Origin: Bradyrhizobium sp. NFR13
Lineage (GTDB): Bacteria; Pseudomonadota; Alphaproteobacteria; Rhizobiales; Xanthobacteraceae
Direction of reading: 5' to 3'
DNA: 64,000 nucleotides
NCBI RefSeq assembly: GCF_900114605.1
Contig: NZ_FOTP01000002.1
Location: 806,001 to 870,000 of the forward strand
In this document: positions 1 through 8,596 of the stretch, piece by piece
Layout: each line of letters starts with the position of its first letter
Numbering within the stretch: position 1 is the stretch's first letter
The notes under the pieces: model-generated
Told to the model about the DNA's origin: nothing
Databases searched by the model: none
What the model saw: only the letters and a program-made list of their open reading frames with translations
Translations under genes and position numbers: made by a program

Positions 1-539
1 TCGACGGCCTGTCGCGCCTCGGCGCCGCGCTCCACGAGCGGCATGGCAAGCTCGATATTCTGGTCGGCAATGCCGGCGTCGCAGGCCCCTCGTCGCCGCT
101 CGGCCATATCGAGCTGAAGGCCTGGAACGACACTATGGCGACCAACCTTACGGCGAACTTCCAGCTCATTCGCTGCATGGAGCCGCTGCTGCAGCAGTCC
201 GATGCCGGCCGCGCGGTGTTCCTTACATCCGGCACCGCCAGCAAGGCCTCCGCCTATCGCGGCCCCTATGCCGTCTCCAAGGCTGCGCTGGAAACGCTGG
301 TGCGCGTCTGGGCCAACGAGACCGCCACGACGCCGCTGCGTGTGAACCTGTTCAATCCCGGCCCGATCCGCACCCACATGCGCGCCATCGTGATGCCCGG
401 CGAAGATCCGGAGACGCTCGACACTCCCGCACAGGCTGCGGAAGCCATCTTGCGACTGTGTCTGCCGTCGTGGACGGAGACCGGGAAATTCGTCGACTAC
501 AAGACCGGCAAAGTGATGGGCTTCCACCCGCCGGCGTGA
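1..539 (+). CDS. SDR family oxidoreductase, 3' part (5' end outside window)
   Basis: The reading frame is already open at base 3 and runs to TGA at 537-539, so about 178 C-terminal residues are visible and the start lies upstream of the window. Short-chain dehydrogenases are NAD(P)-dependent oxidoreductases. Seen here are the NAG motif of the fourth strand (LVGNAG, codons near bases 63-80) and the catalytic YAVSK (YxxxK) near base 270, plus the PG motif (FNPGPIRTHM) after it. The N-terminal TGxxxGIG cofactor loop would lie upstream and cannot be checked. The substrate cannot be inferred. A palindromic intergenic repeat follows the stop. Confidence 0.85.
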   Translation, partial: DGLSRLGAALHERHGKLDILVGNAGVAGPSSPLGHIELKAWNDTMATNLTANFQLIRCMEPLLQQSDAGRAVFLTSGTASKASAYRGPYAVSKAALETLVRVWANETATTPLRVNLFNPGPIRTHMRAIVMPGEDPETLDTPAQAAEAILRLCLPSWTETGKFVDYKTGKVMGFHPPA

Positions 540-565
540 CGATTTCGCAGAACGACCCACACTCT

Positions 566-672
566 GTCATGGCCGGGCAAAGCGCGAAGCGTAGCTCCGC
601 TAGATGTCCCGGCCATCCACGTCCTACGTTGCGGCCAAGGCGTGGATGCCCGAAATAAATCCGGGCATGACG
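566..672. repeat. REP-like palindromic intergenic element
   Basis: The outer arms gtcatggccggg (566-577) and ccgggcatgac (661-671) are inverted copies with one mismatch. The inner arms cggccatccacg (610-621) and cgtggatgcccg (641-652) also pair with one mismatch. This nested cloverleaf-like design and wording match a palindromic intergenic repeat I recognise from Bradyrhizobium-group genomes. It lies between the SDR gene and the NHL protein gene and could act as a transcript 3' structure. Confidence 0.6.
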
Positions 673-762
673 ACCGAAAGTGCACAGGATTGACTCTTCC
701 CAATCTCAAGCCTTCACTCCCTCCCAAGCGGAACAACCCGCACCGACATCAGGGAGGTCATT

Positions 763-1893
763 ATGGCGTCGCCAACTCGCGCGCGGTCACTGCGTGCACT
801 TGCTATAGCCGCACTCACGCTCGCTGCGCTCTCTCTCGCACCTCCCCGGTCCCGCGCCGCCGACATCCCCCGCTTCGAGGTCGATGCGTCCTGGCCGAAA
901 CCGCTGCCGAACAACTGGATCCTCGGCCAGGTCGGCGGCATCACCACCGACAAGGACGGCCATATCTGGGTGATCCATCGCCCGCGCTCGCTGACCGATG
1001 ACGAGAAAGGCGCAGCGCTCAATCCGCCGCGCTCGAAATGCTGCGTCTCCGCACCGCCCGTATTGGAGTTCGATGCCGCCGGCAATCTGCTGCGCTCATG
1101 GGGCGGGCCCGGCGAAGGCTATGAATGGGTCGGCCGCGAGCATGGCATCGAGGTCAGCGACGATGGTTTCGTCTGGGTCGGCGGCAATCTGGACAACGAC
1201 AATGCAATCCTGAAATTCACCACCGACGGCAAGTTCGTGATGCAGATCGGCAAGATCGCGCCGAGCAAGGGCAGCAACGACACCACGCAGCTCGGCAAGC
1301 CCGCTGAAACTGCCATCGACAAGGAGGCCAACGAAATCTACGTCGCCGACGGCTATGGCAACCGCCGCGTCATCGTGTTCGACGCCACCACCGGCGCCTA
1401 CAAGCGCCACTGGGGCGCCTATGGCAACAAGCCGAATGACGACAAGCAGGCGGCTTACGATCCGAACGCGCCAGTGTCACAGCAATTCGCCAACCCCGTC
1501 CATTGCGTAAAGCTCGCCAATGACGGCCTCGTCTATGTCTGCGACCGCATCAACAACCGCGTGCAGGTGTTCAAGAAGGACGGCTCATTCGTGAAAGAAT
1601 GGTTCTACGAAAAGGCTACGCTCGGCAACGGCGCGGTGTGGGATCTCGCGGTGTGGCCCGATCCGAAGCAGACATGGCTACTGACGGCGGACGGCGAGAA
1701 CAACGAGATCCGCGTCATCAATCGCGACGACGGCAAGGTCGTCGGCACCTTCGGCCGCAACGGCCGCCAGGCCGGCCAGTTCCACTGGATTCACGCCATG
1801 GCGGTGGACGCCAAGGGCAATGTCTACACGGCCGAGGTCGACACCGGAAAGCGCATCCAGAAATTCAAACTGGTATCGGATGCGCTGAAGTAG
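763..1893 (+). CDS. Secreted NHL-repeat beta-propeller protein
   Basis: This 376-residue protein starts at ATG 763 behind a strong Shine-Dalgarno (agggagg, 751-757). Residues 1 to about 33 form a signal peptide (Arg-rich start, Leu/Ala core, cleavage near SRA-AD), so it acts outside the inner membrane. The rest contains at least five NHL-type blades with the recurring pattern of hydrophobic-Asp-x-x-Gly-x-hydrophobic-x-V (for example near residues 65, 130, 185, 245 and 340). Such propellers resemble peptidyl-alpha-hydroxyglycine alpha-amidating lyase-like proteins, but I see no basis for assigning an enzymatic reaction. It stands alone, with no operon partner in the same frame region. Confidence 0.8.
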   Translation: MASPTRARSLRALAIAALTLAALSLAPPRSRAADIPRFEVDASWPKPLPNNWILGQVGGITTDKDGHIWVIHRPRSLTDDEKGAALNPPRSKCCVSAPPVLEFDAAGNLLRSWGGPGEGYEWVGREHGIEVSDDGFVWVGGNLDNDNAILKFTTDGKFVMQIGKIAPSKGSNDTTQLGKPAETAIDKEANEIYVADGYGNRRVIVFDATTGAYKRHWGAYGNKPNDDKQAAYDPNAPVSQQFANPVHCVKLANDGLVYVCDRINNRVQVFKKDGSFVKEWFYEKATLGNGAVWDLAVWPDPKQTWLLTADGENNEIRVINRDDGKVVGTFGRNGRQAGQFHWIHAMAVDAKGNVYTAEVDTGKRIQKFKLVSDALK

Positions 1894-2051
1894 CCGTCGC
1901 GATCGCCGTCGATCGCAGCCTGATCGACGCGCGTCGTTCCCCGACGATGCGCGCCGCATGCTCATGCATGCGGACAATCACGCTGTCCGTCATCGAGTCG
2001 GACGGCGCTAACAATATATGCTAGTCTCGTGCGCCATCAAACGGACGACGG

Positions 2052-2873
2052 GTGATAGCAATGCTGGAAACGGACAAGTTGTTCGCTGGCTCGATTCCGG
2101 AAAACTACGACCGCTATATGGTGCCGTTGATCTTCGAGCCATACGCTGCAGATCTCGCACAACGCGCAGCGTCTTTCTCGCCGAGCACCGTTCTGGAAAT
2201 CGCCGCGGGCACCGGAGTTGTCACCCGCGCGTTGGCGCCAAAATTATCTCCCGGCGCAAGCTATATTGTCACCGATCTCAATCAGCCGATGCTCGACTAC
2301 GCCGCGTCACGACAAGCTCCGGACAATCGCATCACATGGCGACAGGCGGATGCTCTGGCACTCCCGTTTGAAAATGCGACCTTCGATCTCGCATGTTGCC
2401 AGTTCGGCGCGATGTTCTTTCCCGACCGCTCATCCGCCTACCGCGAAGCAAAGCGAGTTCTGAAACCCGGAGGGCATTTTTTGTTCAATGTATGGGATCG
2501 CATCGAGGACAATGTATTTGCTGACGATGTGACGAATGCTCTTGCAGATCTTTTTCCGGACAATCCGCCGCGCTTTCTGGCGCGCACGCCGCACGGTTAT
2601 CACGATACGGCACTGATCCGTCTCGAGTTGGAAGGCGCAGGTTTTTCCCATGTGACGATCGAGACGAGAGCCGAACAAAGCCGTGCATCCTCGCCGCGCC
2701 TTCCGGCCGTTGCGTATTGTCAGGGAACTGTCCTTCGCAGCGAAATCGAGGCCAGAGACGTAGGAAAACTGGAAGCTGCGACCGACTACGCCGCACTTGA
2801 AATTGCGCGCAGACATGGCAACGGCGAGATTGCTGCCAAGATTCAGGCGCACGTGATCGTAGCTGCGGTCTGA
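2052..2873 (+). CDS. Class I SAM-dependent methyltransferase
   Basis: About 270 residues. The SAM-binding motif I is clear (VLEIAAGTG, near residue 45), followed by an acidic motif II region (VTDLNQPML) and a post-motif region typical of UbiE/Methyltransf_11 proteins (RVLKPGG near residue 135). The start is either GTG 2052 or ATG 2061; neither has a strong ribosome site, so the first three residues are uncertain. The substrate is unknown. The codon use is somewhat less GC-biased than in its neighbours, and a hairpin directly follows the stop codon. Confidence 0.85.
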   Translation: MIAMLETDKLFAGSIPENYDRYMVPLIFEPYAADLAQRAASFSPSTVLEIAAGTGVVTRALAPKLSPGASYIVTDLNQPMLDYAASRQAPDNRITWRQADALALPFENATFDLACCQFGAMFFPDRSSAYREAKRVLKPGGHFLFNVWDRIEDNVFADDVTNALADLFPDNPPRFLARTPHGYHDTALIRLELEGAGFSHVTIETRAEQSRASSPRLPAVAYCQGTVLRSEIEARDVGKLEAATDYAALEIARRHGNGEIAAKIQAHVIVAAV

Positions 2874-2898
2874 GTGTCGGAATATCCCGCTCCGGCAC
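2874..2898 (+). terminator. Hairpin after methyltransferase gene
   Basis: gtgtcgga (2874-2881) pairs with tccggcac (2891-2898) with one G-U pair around a 9-base loop, starting at the base after the TGA. There is no T-run, so intrinsic termination is only possible, not shown. Confidence 0.35.
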
Positions 2899-2960
2899 GT
2901 CGCGTAGCCAGGCTTCCGTGAGTTTCGAACCGTTCTATGTCATGTGCTCATCAATAACTT

Positions 2961-2987
2961 GAGATGGACGGTGGTACCGTCTATCTC
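2961..2987. other. Strong hairpin upstream of the has cluster
   Basis: gagatggacgg (2961-2971) and ccgtctatctc (2977-2987) form an 11-bp stem (10 matches) with a 5-base loop. It sits in the 311-base gap 2874-3184 between the methyltransferase and the sigma factor gene, upstream of the small reading frame at 3028. It could be a terminator without U-tract or a regulatory hairpin in the has leader. Nothing else in this gap is recognisable. Confidence 0.35.
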
Positions 2988-3027
2988 TGCCGGACAATCA
3001 GGAATGTCCTGACCGCAGGAACCGGTG

Positions 3028-3180
3028 ATGAGCGAGATTTCCGATAGCGACATTGGCGCCGTCGGTGACATGATCGACGATCTCGTCATACAGACAACAT
3101 ATCGTCTGTATCGATCAGCTATTGTCCTGTTCTCAACGATCATCGCAACGCATCGAATCCCGTCTTGTTCGAACGCGTGA
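3028..3180 (+). CDS. Possible 50-residue leader ORF before sigma factor
   Basis: A short frame runs from ATG 3028 to TGA 3178-3180, four bases before the sigma factor start. A Shine-Dalgarno-like cagga lies at 3016-3020. The product would begin MSEISDSDIG and contain an acidic first half and a hydrophobic stretch (YRSAIVLFSTIIA). I do not recognise it. The tight spacing to the next gene suggests translational coupling if it is real, but short frames of this size also occur by chance. Confidence 0.3.
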   Translation: MSEISDSDIGAVGDMIDDLVIQTTYRLYRSAIVLFSTIIATHRIPSCSNA

Positions 3181-3184
3181 CATC

Positions 3185-3715
3185 ATGACCCTCTGGAAGA
3201 GCACGATCGCGAGGCTCTTTGCGTCACATCGCGCTCACCTCGAAACGCTCGTGCGTCGCCGGGTCCGCGATCGTGAAGTAGCTTCGGAGATCGTCCAGGA
3301 CGTCTTCGCCCGGGTAATTGCCGCCGGCACAAATGGCTCGGATGAAGACAACAAGCGCGTTCTCTATGCTGCAGCTCGCAACGCCGCAATCGATCATAAC
3401 CTGACGACATCGCGGCGACATCATATGCTCGCCGATGTACTGCCTGAACAGCTCAGTCCCGGACAACCATCGGAAGACACGGCACTACAAGCGCGCGAAG
3501 CCGTTGCCGCACTGGATCGCGCGCTCGCGCAGCTCCCTGCCAGAACCCGCGAGATTTTCATTCGCCGACGTGTCAATGGCGAGTCCAATGCCGAGATCGG
3601 ACAGCGGTTCGGCATTTCCGTGAGTGCCGTCGAAAAACATCTGCTACGCGCCATGCAACACTGCCGCGCCGCCGTGGACGATCATCTCAATCTCGCCAGC
3701 AAAGATTTCCGCTAA
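3185..3715 (+). CDS. hasI: ECF sigma factor, FecI/HasI type
   Basis: This 176-residue RNA polymerase sigma factor is expected to direct transcription of the downstream heme-uptake genes when the outer-membrane receptor signals substrate binding. Region 2 is seen near residues 25-45 (REVASEIVQDVFARV) and region 4 near residues 120-165 (LPARTREIFIRRR, then AEIGQRFGISVSAVEKHL). ATG 3185 is chosen over an upstream TTG because the protein then begins as usual for the family (MTLWKS...). The anti-sigma gene follows and hasR comes next, the canonical FecI-FecR-receptor order. The has name rests on that synteny. Confidence 0.85.
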   Translation: MTLWKSTIARLFASHRAHLETLVRRRVRDREVASEIVQDVFARVIAAGTNGSDEDNKRVLYAAARNAAIDHNLTTSRRHHMLADVLPEQLSPGQPSEDTALQAREAVAALDRALAQLPARTREIFIRRRVNGESNAEIGQRFGISVSAVEKHLLRAMQHCRAAVDDHLNLASKDFR

Positions 3716-3827
3716 AATGGATGTGGGTTCTTTCTCGCCGCTCGTTGTAAAGGTAGGAGTAGCTGGAACGCTTCTAACGGCAGGGGCATTTCCGCGTCGC
3801 CTTTACGATCGATCGAAGGAATTGCTG

Positions 3828-4772
3828 ATGAAACCTGGCGAACGGCCGACGAAGGCACAGTGCGCCGCCGCTGATCTCTGGCTCATTCGACGCGACGGGA
3901 CCACGACCGAGGCCGACGACGCGTCCTTTCGGCAATGGCTCGACGAGGATCATCGTCATCAACTTGCCTATCGCGAAGCAGCGGCGATCTGGCAGCAGCT
4001 TGAAGAGCCTGCCACCCGACTGGCGGCATCCGGCCATCGTCGCAGCGACATCGCAGCCCGGCGCCAGATGGGATGGTGGCCGGCATTGCCCGCAGCGATC
4101 GCCGCGGCCTGCGTCATCTGGTTCGTCAATCCGTCGATGGTCGAGAACTGGCAGGCGGATATTGTCACGGCGCGTGGTCAGGTGGTCGTCCGCGACCTGC
4201 CGGACGGCTCCCGCCTGAACATTGGCGCCGACACTGCCCTGGACCTGGACTTCAAGGATGGTCGACGCCGGGTCGTTCTGCGCCGTGGCGAGGCCTTCTT
4301 CGATGTCAAACCCGACCAGACGGCCTTCACGGTCGACAGCGGCGCAGGTGAAATCCGCGTGCTTGGTACCGCTTTCAATATCGACCGGACGGCTGATAGT
4401 GTCGAGGTAACAGTTCAGCGCGGACTGGTGTCGGTCGCCGGCCAGGACCGCGACACGAGTGTCAAGCTATCGGCAAACCAGCATGTGCGCGTGTCCGGCG
4501 GAAAACTTAGTACCGTCGAAACCGGAGACATTGATGCCAAACTGGCCTGGATATCTGGCCGCCTGGTCTTCGACCGCGTTCCGCTATATCGGGTCGTCGA
4601 AGCGCTGCAGCGCCAGACATCAAGTCGCATCGTCATCCGCGGTCGCTTCAGCGATTTGCTCGTCTCCGGCACATTCCCGACCACGAATGTCGATGAAAGC
4701 CTCACAGCCATTGCCGGCATGGTCGAGGGCAACATTACCCAGGTCACTCCCTGGGTGACCGTCATCTACTGA
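3828..4772 (+). CDS. hasS: FecR-type anti-sigma factor (HasS)
   Basis: A 314-residue single-span inner-membrane regulator that holds the sigma factor and receives the signal from the HasR N-terminal domain. Seen: an N-terminal DUF4880 cytoplasmic segment (ADLWLIRRD ... FRQWLDEDHRHQLAYREA), one membrane helix near residues 80-100 (PALPAAIAAACVIWFV), a FecR periplasmic domain (LPDGSRLNIGADTAL, then VLGTAFNI) and a C-terminal DUF4974 fold related to STN domains (VFDRVPLYRVVEALQ). ATG 3828 has a good ribosome site (gaagga, 3815-3820). An open frame extends further upstream into hasI but lacks family-like sequence. Confidence 0.88.
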   Translation: MKPGERPTKAQCAAADLWLIRRDGTTTEADDASFRQWLDEDHRHQLAYREAAAIWQQLEEPATRLAASGHRRSDIAARRQMGWWPALPAAIAAACVIWFVNPSMVENWQADIVTARGQVVVRDLPDGSRLNIGADTALDLDFKDGRRRVVLRRGEAFFDVKPDQTAFTVDSGAGEIRVLGTAFNIDRTADSVEVTVQRGLVSVAGQDRDTSVKLSANQHVRVSGGKLSTVETGDIDAKLAWISGRLVFDRVPLYRVVEALQRQTSSRIVIRGRFSDLLVSGTFPTTNVDESLTAIAGMVEGNITQVTPWVTVIY

Positions 4773-4778
4773 ACTCTG

Positions 4779-4795
4779 TTTACCGGAATTCTAAA
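4779..4795 (+). promoter_or_regulatory. Candidate iron-control (Irr/ICE-like) box upstream of hasR
   Basis: The 17-mer TTTACCGGAATTCTAAA has a perfect right half (TTCTAAA) and the TTTA of the left half of the ICE motif bound by Irr in Rhizobiales (TTTAGAA-n3-TTCTAAA). It lies just after the hasS stop and about 125 bases before hasR, where an iron-responsive promoter for hasR would be expected. The middle three bases of the left half do not match. Confidence 0.35.
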
Positions 4796-4918
4796 CGGCA
4801 ACACACACGACCCTGATGTGGGTTTGATTTCGTGACTCGTTGAACTGGGTGAAGAGCAGAAGCTCTTCGCGGCGCTGGGGCGGCGCACAGCAAACAACGA
4901 GAGCGGAGTTCGTGCGTA

Positions 4919-7561
4919 ATGCGGTTCGGGGGTAGACGGGGCGTCGCTCGCCATGTGGCGGGCGGGCTGATCGGCATGTTGCCGTTGATCACGACAATAC
5001 CGGCCTTTGGCCAAAACAGTGTCGACGCAACAGCGACCGCTTCTACGACCTACCCACTCAACATTCCCGCCAAGCCTCTTGCAGCGGCAATCGCCGATCT
5101 CGGCGCCAGCAGTGGCTGGCGCATCCTCTACACGATCCAGCTCGCACCAGACATGCGTAGCCGGCCGTTGAACGGCAATTACACGATGGCCCAGGCGCTC
5201 GCACAGCTCCTGGCCGGTACGGGAATCACATATCGCATCACCGGTGCGAAAGCCGCGTTGCTGATCGATCCGTCGCAGAGCCGTGCAGGTCCGGTTCCTT
5301 CCTCCACCGACGGCGTTCAGCTCGACACGATTGTCGTCGACGCCAACAGGAACGATAATACGACGGGCTCCGGCTATCAGGGAACGCCAGACTGGGTCTA
5401 TCAGCGCCCGGCCGCGGTCAGCGTGATTTCCCGTGAGGCGATCGAGAGCAGCCCGACGCGCAACGCGCGCGATCTCCTGGACAACGTGGCCGGCGTCTAT
5501 GCCAATCGCTCGGCGGCGCAGAACCCTGGCATCAGCGTCAATATCCGCGGCCTGCAGGATCAGGATCGCATTGCCACCATGATCGATGGCGCGCGGCAGA
5601 ATTTCCAGCGAAGCGGCCACGGTGCGACCCAGCGGACCTATGTCGACACTGCCTTCCTGCGCCAGATCGATGTGGAGAAAAGTACGACGTCGGGCGTTGG
5701 AAGCGCCGGTGCGCTTGGCGGCCTGGTCAATTTCCGCACCTTTATCGCCGACGACCTGATAAAGCCCGGCAACCAGTATGGCGGCGTGGTGAATGCCACC
5801 ACGGGCACCAATGCGTATAATTTCGACGGCTCGACGGCGGCAGCCGTCCGCGTATCGGAGCGCTTCTCGGTGCTCGGCGGCGTCAGCTACAAGAATATCG
5901 GCGCCTACGATATCGGCAAGAACGGCACGATCGGTGGCGGCACGACGGCCTATGACGGCAATGTCTTCCTGTTCTCCGGCCAGGAGGTGTTCTCGACAAT
6001 TCTCAAGGCCGAGGCGCTAACGACCGAAGACGTTAAGATGACGATCGGCTGGCTGCATAACGATTCCCGGTACAATACCGGAAACTATGACAACACGATC
6101 GCTCGCGGTGGCATCCTGAAGTCCAGCGAGCAAGTCGCCAACGACACGTTCACGTCAGCGCTCGACTGGAATCCAGGCAACGACATCGTCGATCTGAAGG
6201 CAAAGCTCTACTACAACCACCTCAAGAATGACACAGTCTCCGACGGCGCCTTTGCGCTGACCGGGCCCTCGAACTTCGTGTTCTCGACGCTGGGCGGCAG
6301 CGTCGAGAACACCAGCCGCTTCCACACGATGCTCGGCGCGCTGGCGTTCAATTACGGCCTGGAAGCATTCAGCGACACCGGCAAGACAACACTGCAGCGC
6401 GGCTTCACCGGCGCTAATGGCGTCGACTATTCCAGCACACTAACCGGCGGCACGCCGAGCGGAAACCGCGACGTTGCCAGCGGTTTCGGCACCGCGACTC
6501 TCAAGCCTGCGGAATGGGTGACCCTGATCGGCGGCATGCGTTACGACTGGTATCATATCGCTGGCATGACGACGATCTACGGCGCAAGGCAGGAGATCAT
6601 CGGGCAATTGATGACCAATCCCGGAAGACCGGCCATCTGCAATGCGCGCGGCTGCGGCGCAGCTGTTCCACCGACATATGTCCCCATCTATGGCACCGTT
6701 TATAGGCCGTATGATCTTGATGTCGATAAATCGGGCGGCGCCTGGCTCCCAAATTTCACGATCGCGTTTCAGCCGGTCGATTGGCTGCAGCCCTTTATAA
6801 AATATTCCAAGAGCTATCGGCCGCCCACGGTCATGGAATCATTCTTGAACGGCGGCCATGATGCAAATGAGATCAATGGCTACGCCCCGAACCCGTTCCT
6901 GCGTCCGGAACGCGGCGACACCTACGAGGCCGGATTCAATGTCCTCGCCAACGGCATCCTGACCGAGCGCGACACCGTCCGCTTCAAGGCCGTCGGCTTC
7001 TATCGCGAGATCACCGACTATATCAGCTTCGGATATATCCAGAACGCGCAAGCCGCCAGTCAATACCAGAGCTATGTCAATCTCAACGGCGTCACGCGCA
7101 TGAAGGGCGTCGAGATCGAGGCGAATTACGACGCGCGCTTCCTCTATATCGGTGGCACCGTCACTCGCATCGACACGGATTTCGCCGACAGTTTCACCAG
7201 CCCGACAGGACGGGACACTCCGATCAACAGTGGCCTCGGCGCTGCCGTCATCTTCGAGCAGCCGAAGCTCCGCGTGACGCTCGATGCCGGCATCCGTCTG
7301 TTCGACGAGAAGCTGACGCTGGGAGCGCGCGTCGTCGACGTCTCGAAGACCGTCCCTGCCCTGGGCTCGCTGCGCAGCGGCTACGAGATGCCGGGCTACC
7401 GCGTCTACGACATCTACGGATCCTATGCCTTCGACGAGGCGACAAAGCTGCGCTTTGCGGTGAACAATGTCACCGATCTCGCTTACGCGCCGGCGGTCGG
7501 CGCCAATTTCTACGCCGCCCCGGGCCGTACCGCGACAGTGTCGCTGAATTACAAGTTCTAG
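4919..7561 (+). CDS. hasR: TonB-dependent heme/hemophore receptor HasR
   Basis: An 880-residue outer-membrane receptor taking heme from HasA or heme proteins, powered by TonB. Order: signal peptide (1-32, ending near AFG-Q), STN signalling domain (about 45-120, YPLNIPAKPLAAAIADLG), plug (about 135-270, with RPAAVSVISREAI and NIRGLQDQDR), then a beta-barrel ending in NYKF. Between the FRAP-like (YRPPTVMESF) and NPNL-like (PNPFLRPE) motifs there is a His (GGHDAN), matching the heme-ligand position of HasR/HemR receptors. A plug His lies in QRSGHGA. The STN domain fits surface signalling through HasS and HasI. Length is close to the 899 residues of Serratia HasR. No hasB (dedicated TonB) is present in the cluster. 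Confidence 0.92.
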   Translation: MRFGGRRGVARHVAGGLIGMLPLITTIPAFGQNSVDATATASTTYPLNIPAKPLAAAIADLGASSGWRILYTIQLAPDMRSRPLNGNYTMAQALAQLLAGTGITYRITGAKAALLIDPSQSRAGPVPSSTDGVQLDTIVVDANRNDNTTGSGYQGTPDWVYQRPAAVSVISREAIESSPTRNARDLLDNVAGVYANRSAAQNPGISVNIRGLQDQDRIATMIDGARQNFQRSGHGATQRTYVDTAFLRQIDVEKSTTSGVGSAGALGGLVNFRTFIADDLIKPGNQYGGVVNATTGTNAYNFDGSTAAAVRVSERFSVLGGVSYKNIGAYDIGKNGTIGGGTTAYDGNVFLFSGQEVFSTILKAEALTTEDVKMTIGWLHNDSRYNTGNYDNTIARGGILKSSEQVANDTFTSALDWNPGNDIVDLKAKLYYNHLKNDTVSDGAFALTGPSNFVFSTLGGSVENTSRFHTMLGALAFNYGLEAFSDTGKTTLQRGFTGANGVDYSSTLTGGTPSGNRDVASGFGTATLKPAEWVTLIGGMRYDWYHIAGMTTIYGARQEIIGQLMTNPGRPAICNARGCGAAVPPTYVPIYGTVYRPYDLDVDKSGGAWLPNFTIAFQPVDWLQPFIKYSKSYRPPTVMESFLNGGHDANEINGYAPNPFLRPERGDTYEAGFNVLANGILTERDTVRFKAVGFYREITDYISFGYIQNAQAASQYQSYVNLNGVTRMKGVEIEANYDARFLYIGGTVTRIDTDFADSFTSPTGRDTPINSGLGAAVIFEQPKLRVTLDAGIRLFDEKLTLGARVVDVSKTVPALGSLRSGYEMPGYRVYDIYGSYAFDEATKLRFAVNNVTDLAYAPAVGANFYAAPGRTATVSLNYKF

Positions 7562-7635
7562 GAATTCCCCGCCCCATTGGCGTGGATGGAGGCCCGCCAC
7601 AAGGCAGGCAAAACAAGCAGAGAAGGGTTTCGAGA

Positions 7636-8451
7636 ATGGCACTCAATCTTCAGCTTACGGCAGCAAGCAGCGACCTCGCAACATATCTGGCGTCGTACGA
7701 CGCCAACTTCACCTACAATGGAAACGGCTGGTTCTCCACCTCGTTCACCGGCCAGGATCAGTGGTCGGCCGGTGTCGATACCGAAGGAACAGACAATAAT
7801 CTGCCTTCCGTCATCATGAACATCCATGACTACAGCTATTCGCCCGGTACATTCAACGGCGACGTGGAATCGCTCACGCTCGGCCATAATCTTGAATATG
7901 TACCGGCCACGGATCTGTGGGTGCAAGATCAGGACCTAATCATCACCAATAGCAGTGGCTACATGCCCGTCACCACCACCTTCAATCAGGCGATCTATTC
8001 GCTATCGCATGGCGGGCTGGTCGATGGTGGGACGTTCTTCGGTCAGTCATTCGCTGGTCTGACCGACTACTTCGCCGAACAGGGCACGAACCAGACCGGC
8101 ACGACAAACGATGACGTCCTTGTCAGTTTCGCCGGCGACGACGTTCTGACCGGCAATGGAGCTGTGCTGGTCGATACGTTCCTCTGGAACGCGAATTACT
8201 ACGATACTGCCGCAGGTACAGCAGCACAGGGCTGGGGCGACGACGTCATCACGGACTTCTTCGACGGAGCCGACCAGATCCAGCTCTCCGGCTTCGGTTG
8301 GGCCAATGCCACGGCATTCCAGAGCGCCGGCGGCAGCCTGTCCGGCAATGTCATCACCTATGCCGACGCGACGAACGGGCTGACCAGCACCATCACAGTG
8401 AACTTCACTGGATCGGGCACGCTGGACTGGAGCGATATCGCCTTCGTCTAA
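7636..8451 (+). CDS. hasA: HasA hemophore 1 with RTX-like C-terminal extension
   Basis: A 271-residue secreted heme-binding protein. Residues 1-165 follow the HasA fold (ATYLASYDANF, then DVESLTLGHNL, then QAIYSLSHGG ... YFAEQG). The conserved heme Tyr is probably Tyr68 (DYSYSPG). The usual His loop contains Tyr27 instead (FTYNGNG), and the His that normally pairs with the Tyr is missing. Residues 170-271 are an extension absent from the 188-residue Serratia protein: Asp-rich RTX-like segments (GTTNDDVL, FAGDDVLTG), a serralysin-like DDVITDFFDGADQIQL and a terminal SDIAFV resembling type I secretion signals. ATG 7636 has aagg upstream (7622-7626). There is no Sec signal, as expected for HasDE export. 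Confidence 0.88.
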   Translation: MALNLQLTAASSDLATYLASYDANFTYNGNGWFSTSFTGQDQWSAGVDTEGTDNNLPSVIMNIHDYSYSPGTFNGDVESLTLGHNLEYVPATDLWVQDQDLIITNSSGYMPVTTTFNQAIYSLSHGGLVDGGTFFGQSFAGLTDYFAEQGTNQTGTTNDDVLVSFAGDDVLTGNGAVLVDTFLWNANYYDTAAGTAAQGWGDDVITDFFDGADQIQLSGFGWANATAFQSAGGSLSGNVITYADATNGLTSTITVNFTGSGTLDWSDIAFV

Positions 8452-8485
8452 CAGGCTTCGCTGCGAACGGGCGGCCACGCGACCT

Positions 8486-8513
8486 GCTGACGCGACGCTG
8501 ATGTCGCGTCAGC
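8486..8513 (+). terminator. Perfect hairpin between the two hasA genes
   Basis: gctgacgcgac (8486-8496) and gtcgcgtcagc (8503-8513) make a perfect 11-bp stem with a 6-base loop. It lies in the 145-base gap between hasA1 and hasA2. Without a T-run it is more likely a partial terminator or an mRNA-stabilising 3' structure that raises hasA1 above the downstream genes. Confidence 0.5.
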
Positions 8514-8596
8514 CCCTCCAATCGGGATCGCCTGCAGTGATCACGACACGCCGCTGGATCACGACGTCCCGACAACCCAAATTCTGAGGAACGACA

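Noticed and set aside
2940-3143. 67-codon minus-strand frame in the has leader
   Set aside because: No ribosome site, no family resemblance, and it overlaps a hairpin and the + strand small frame that has a better start.
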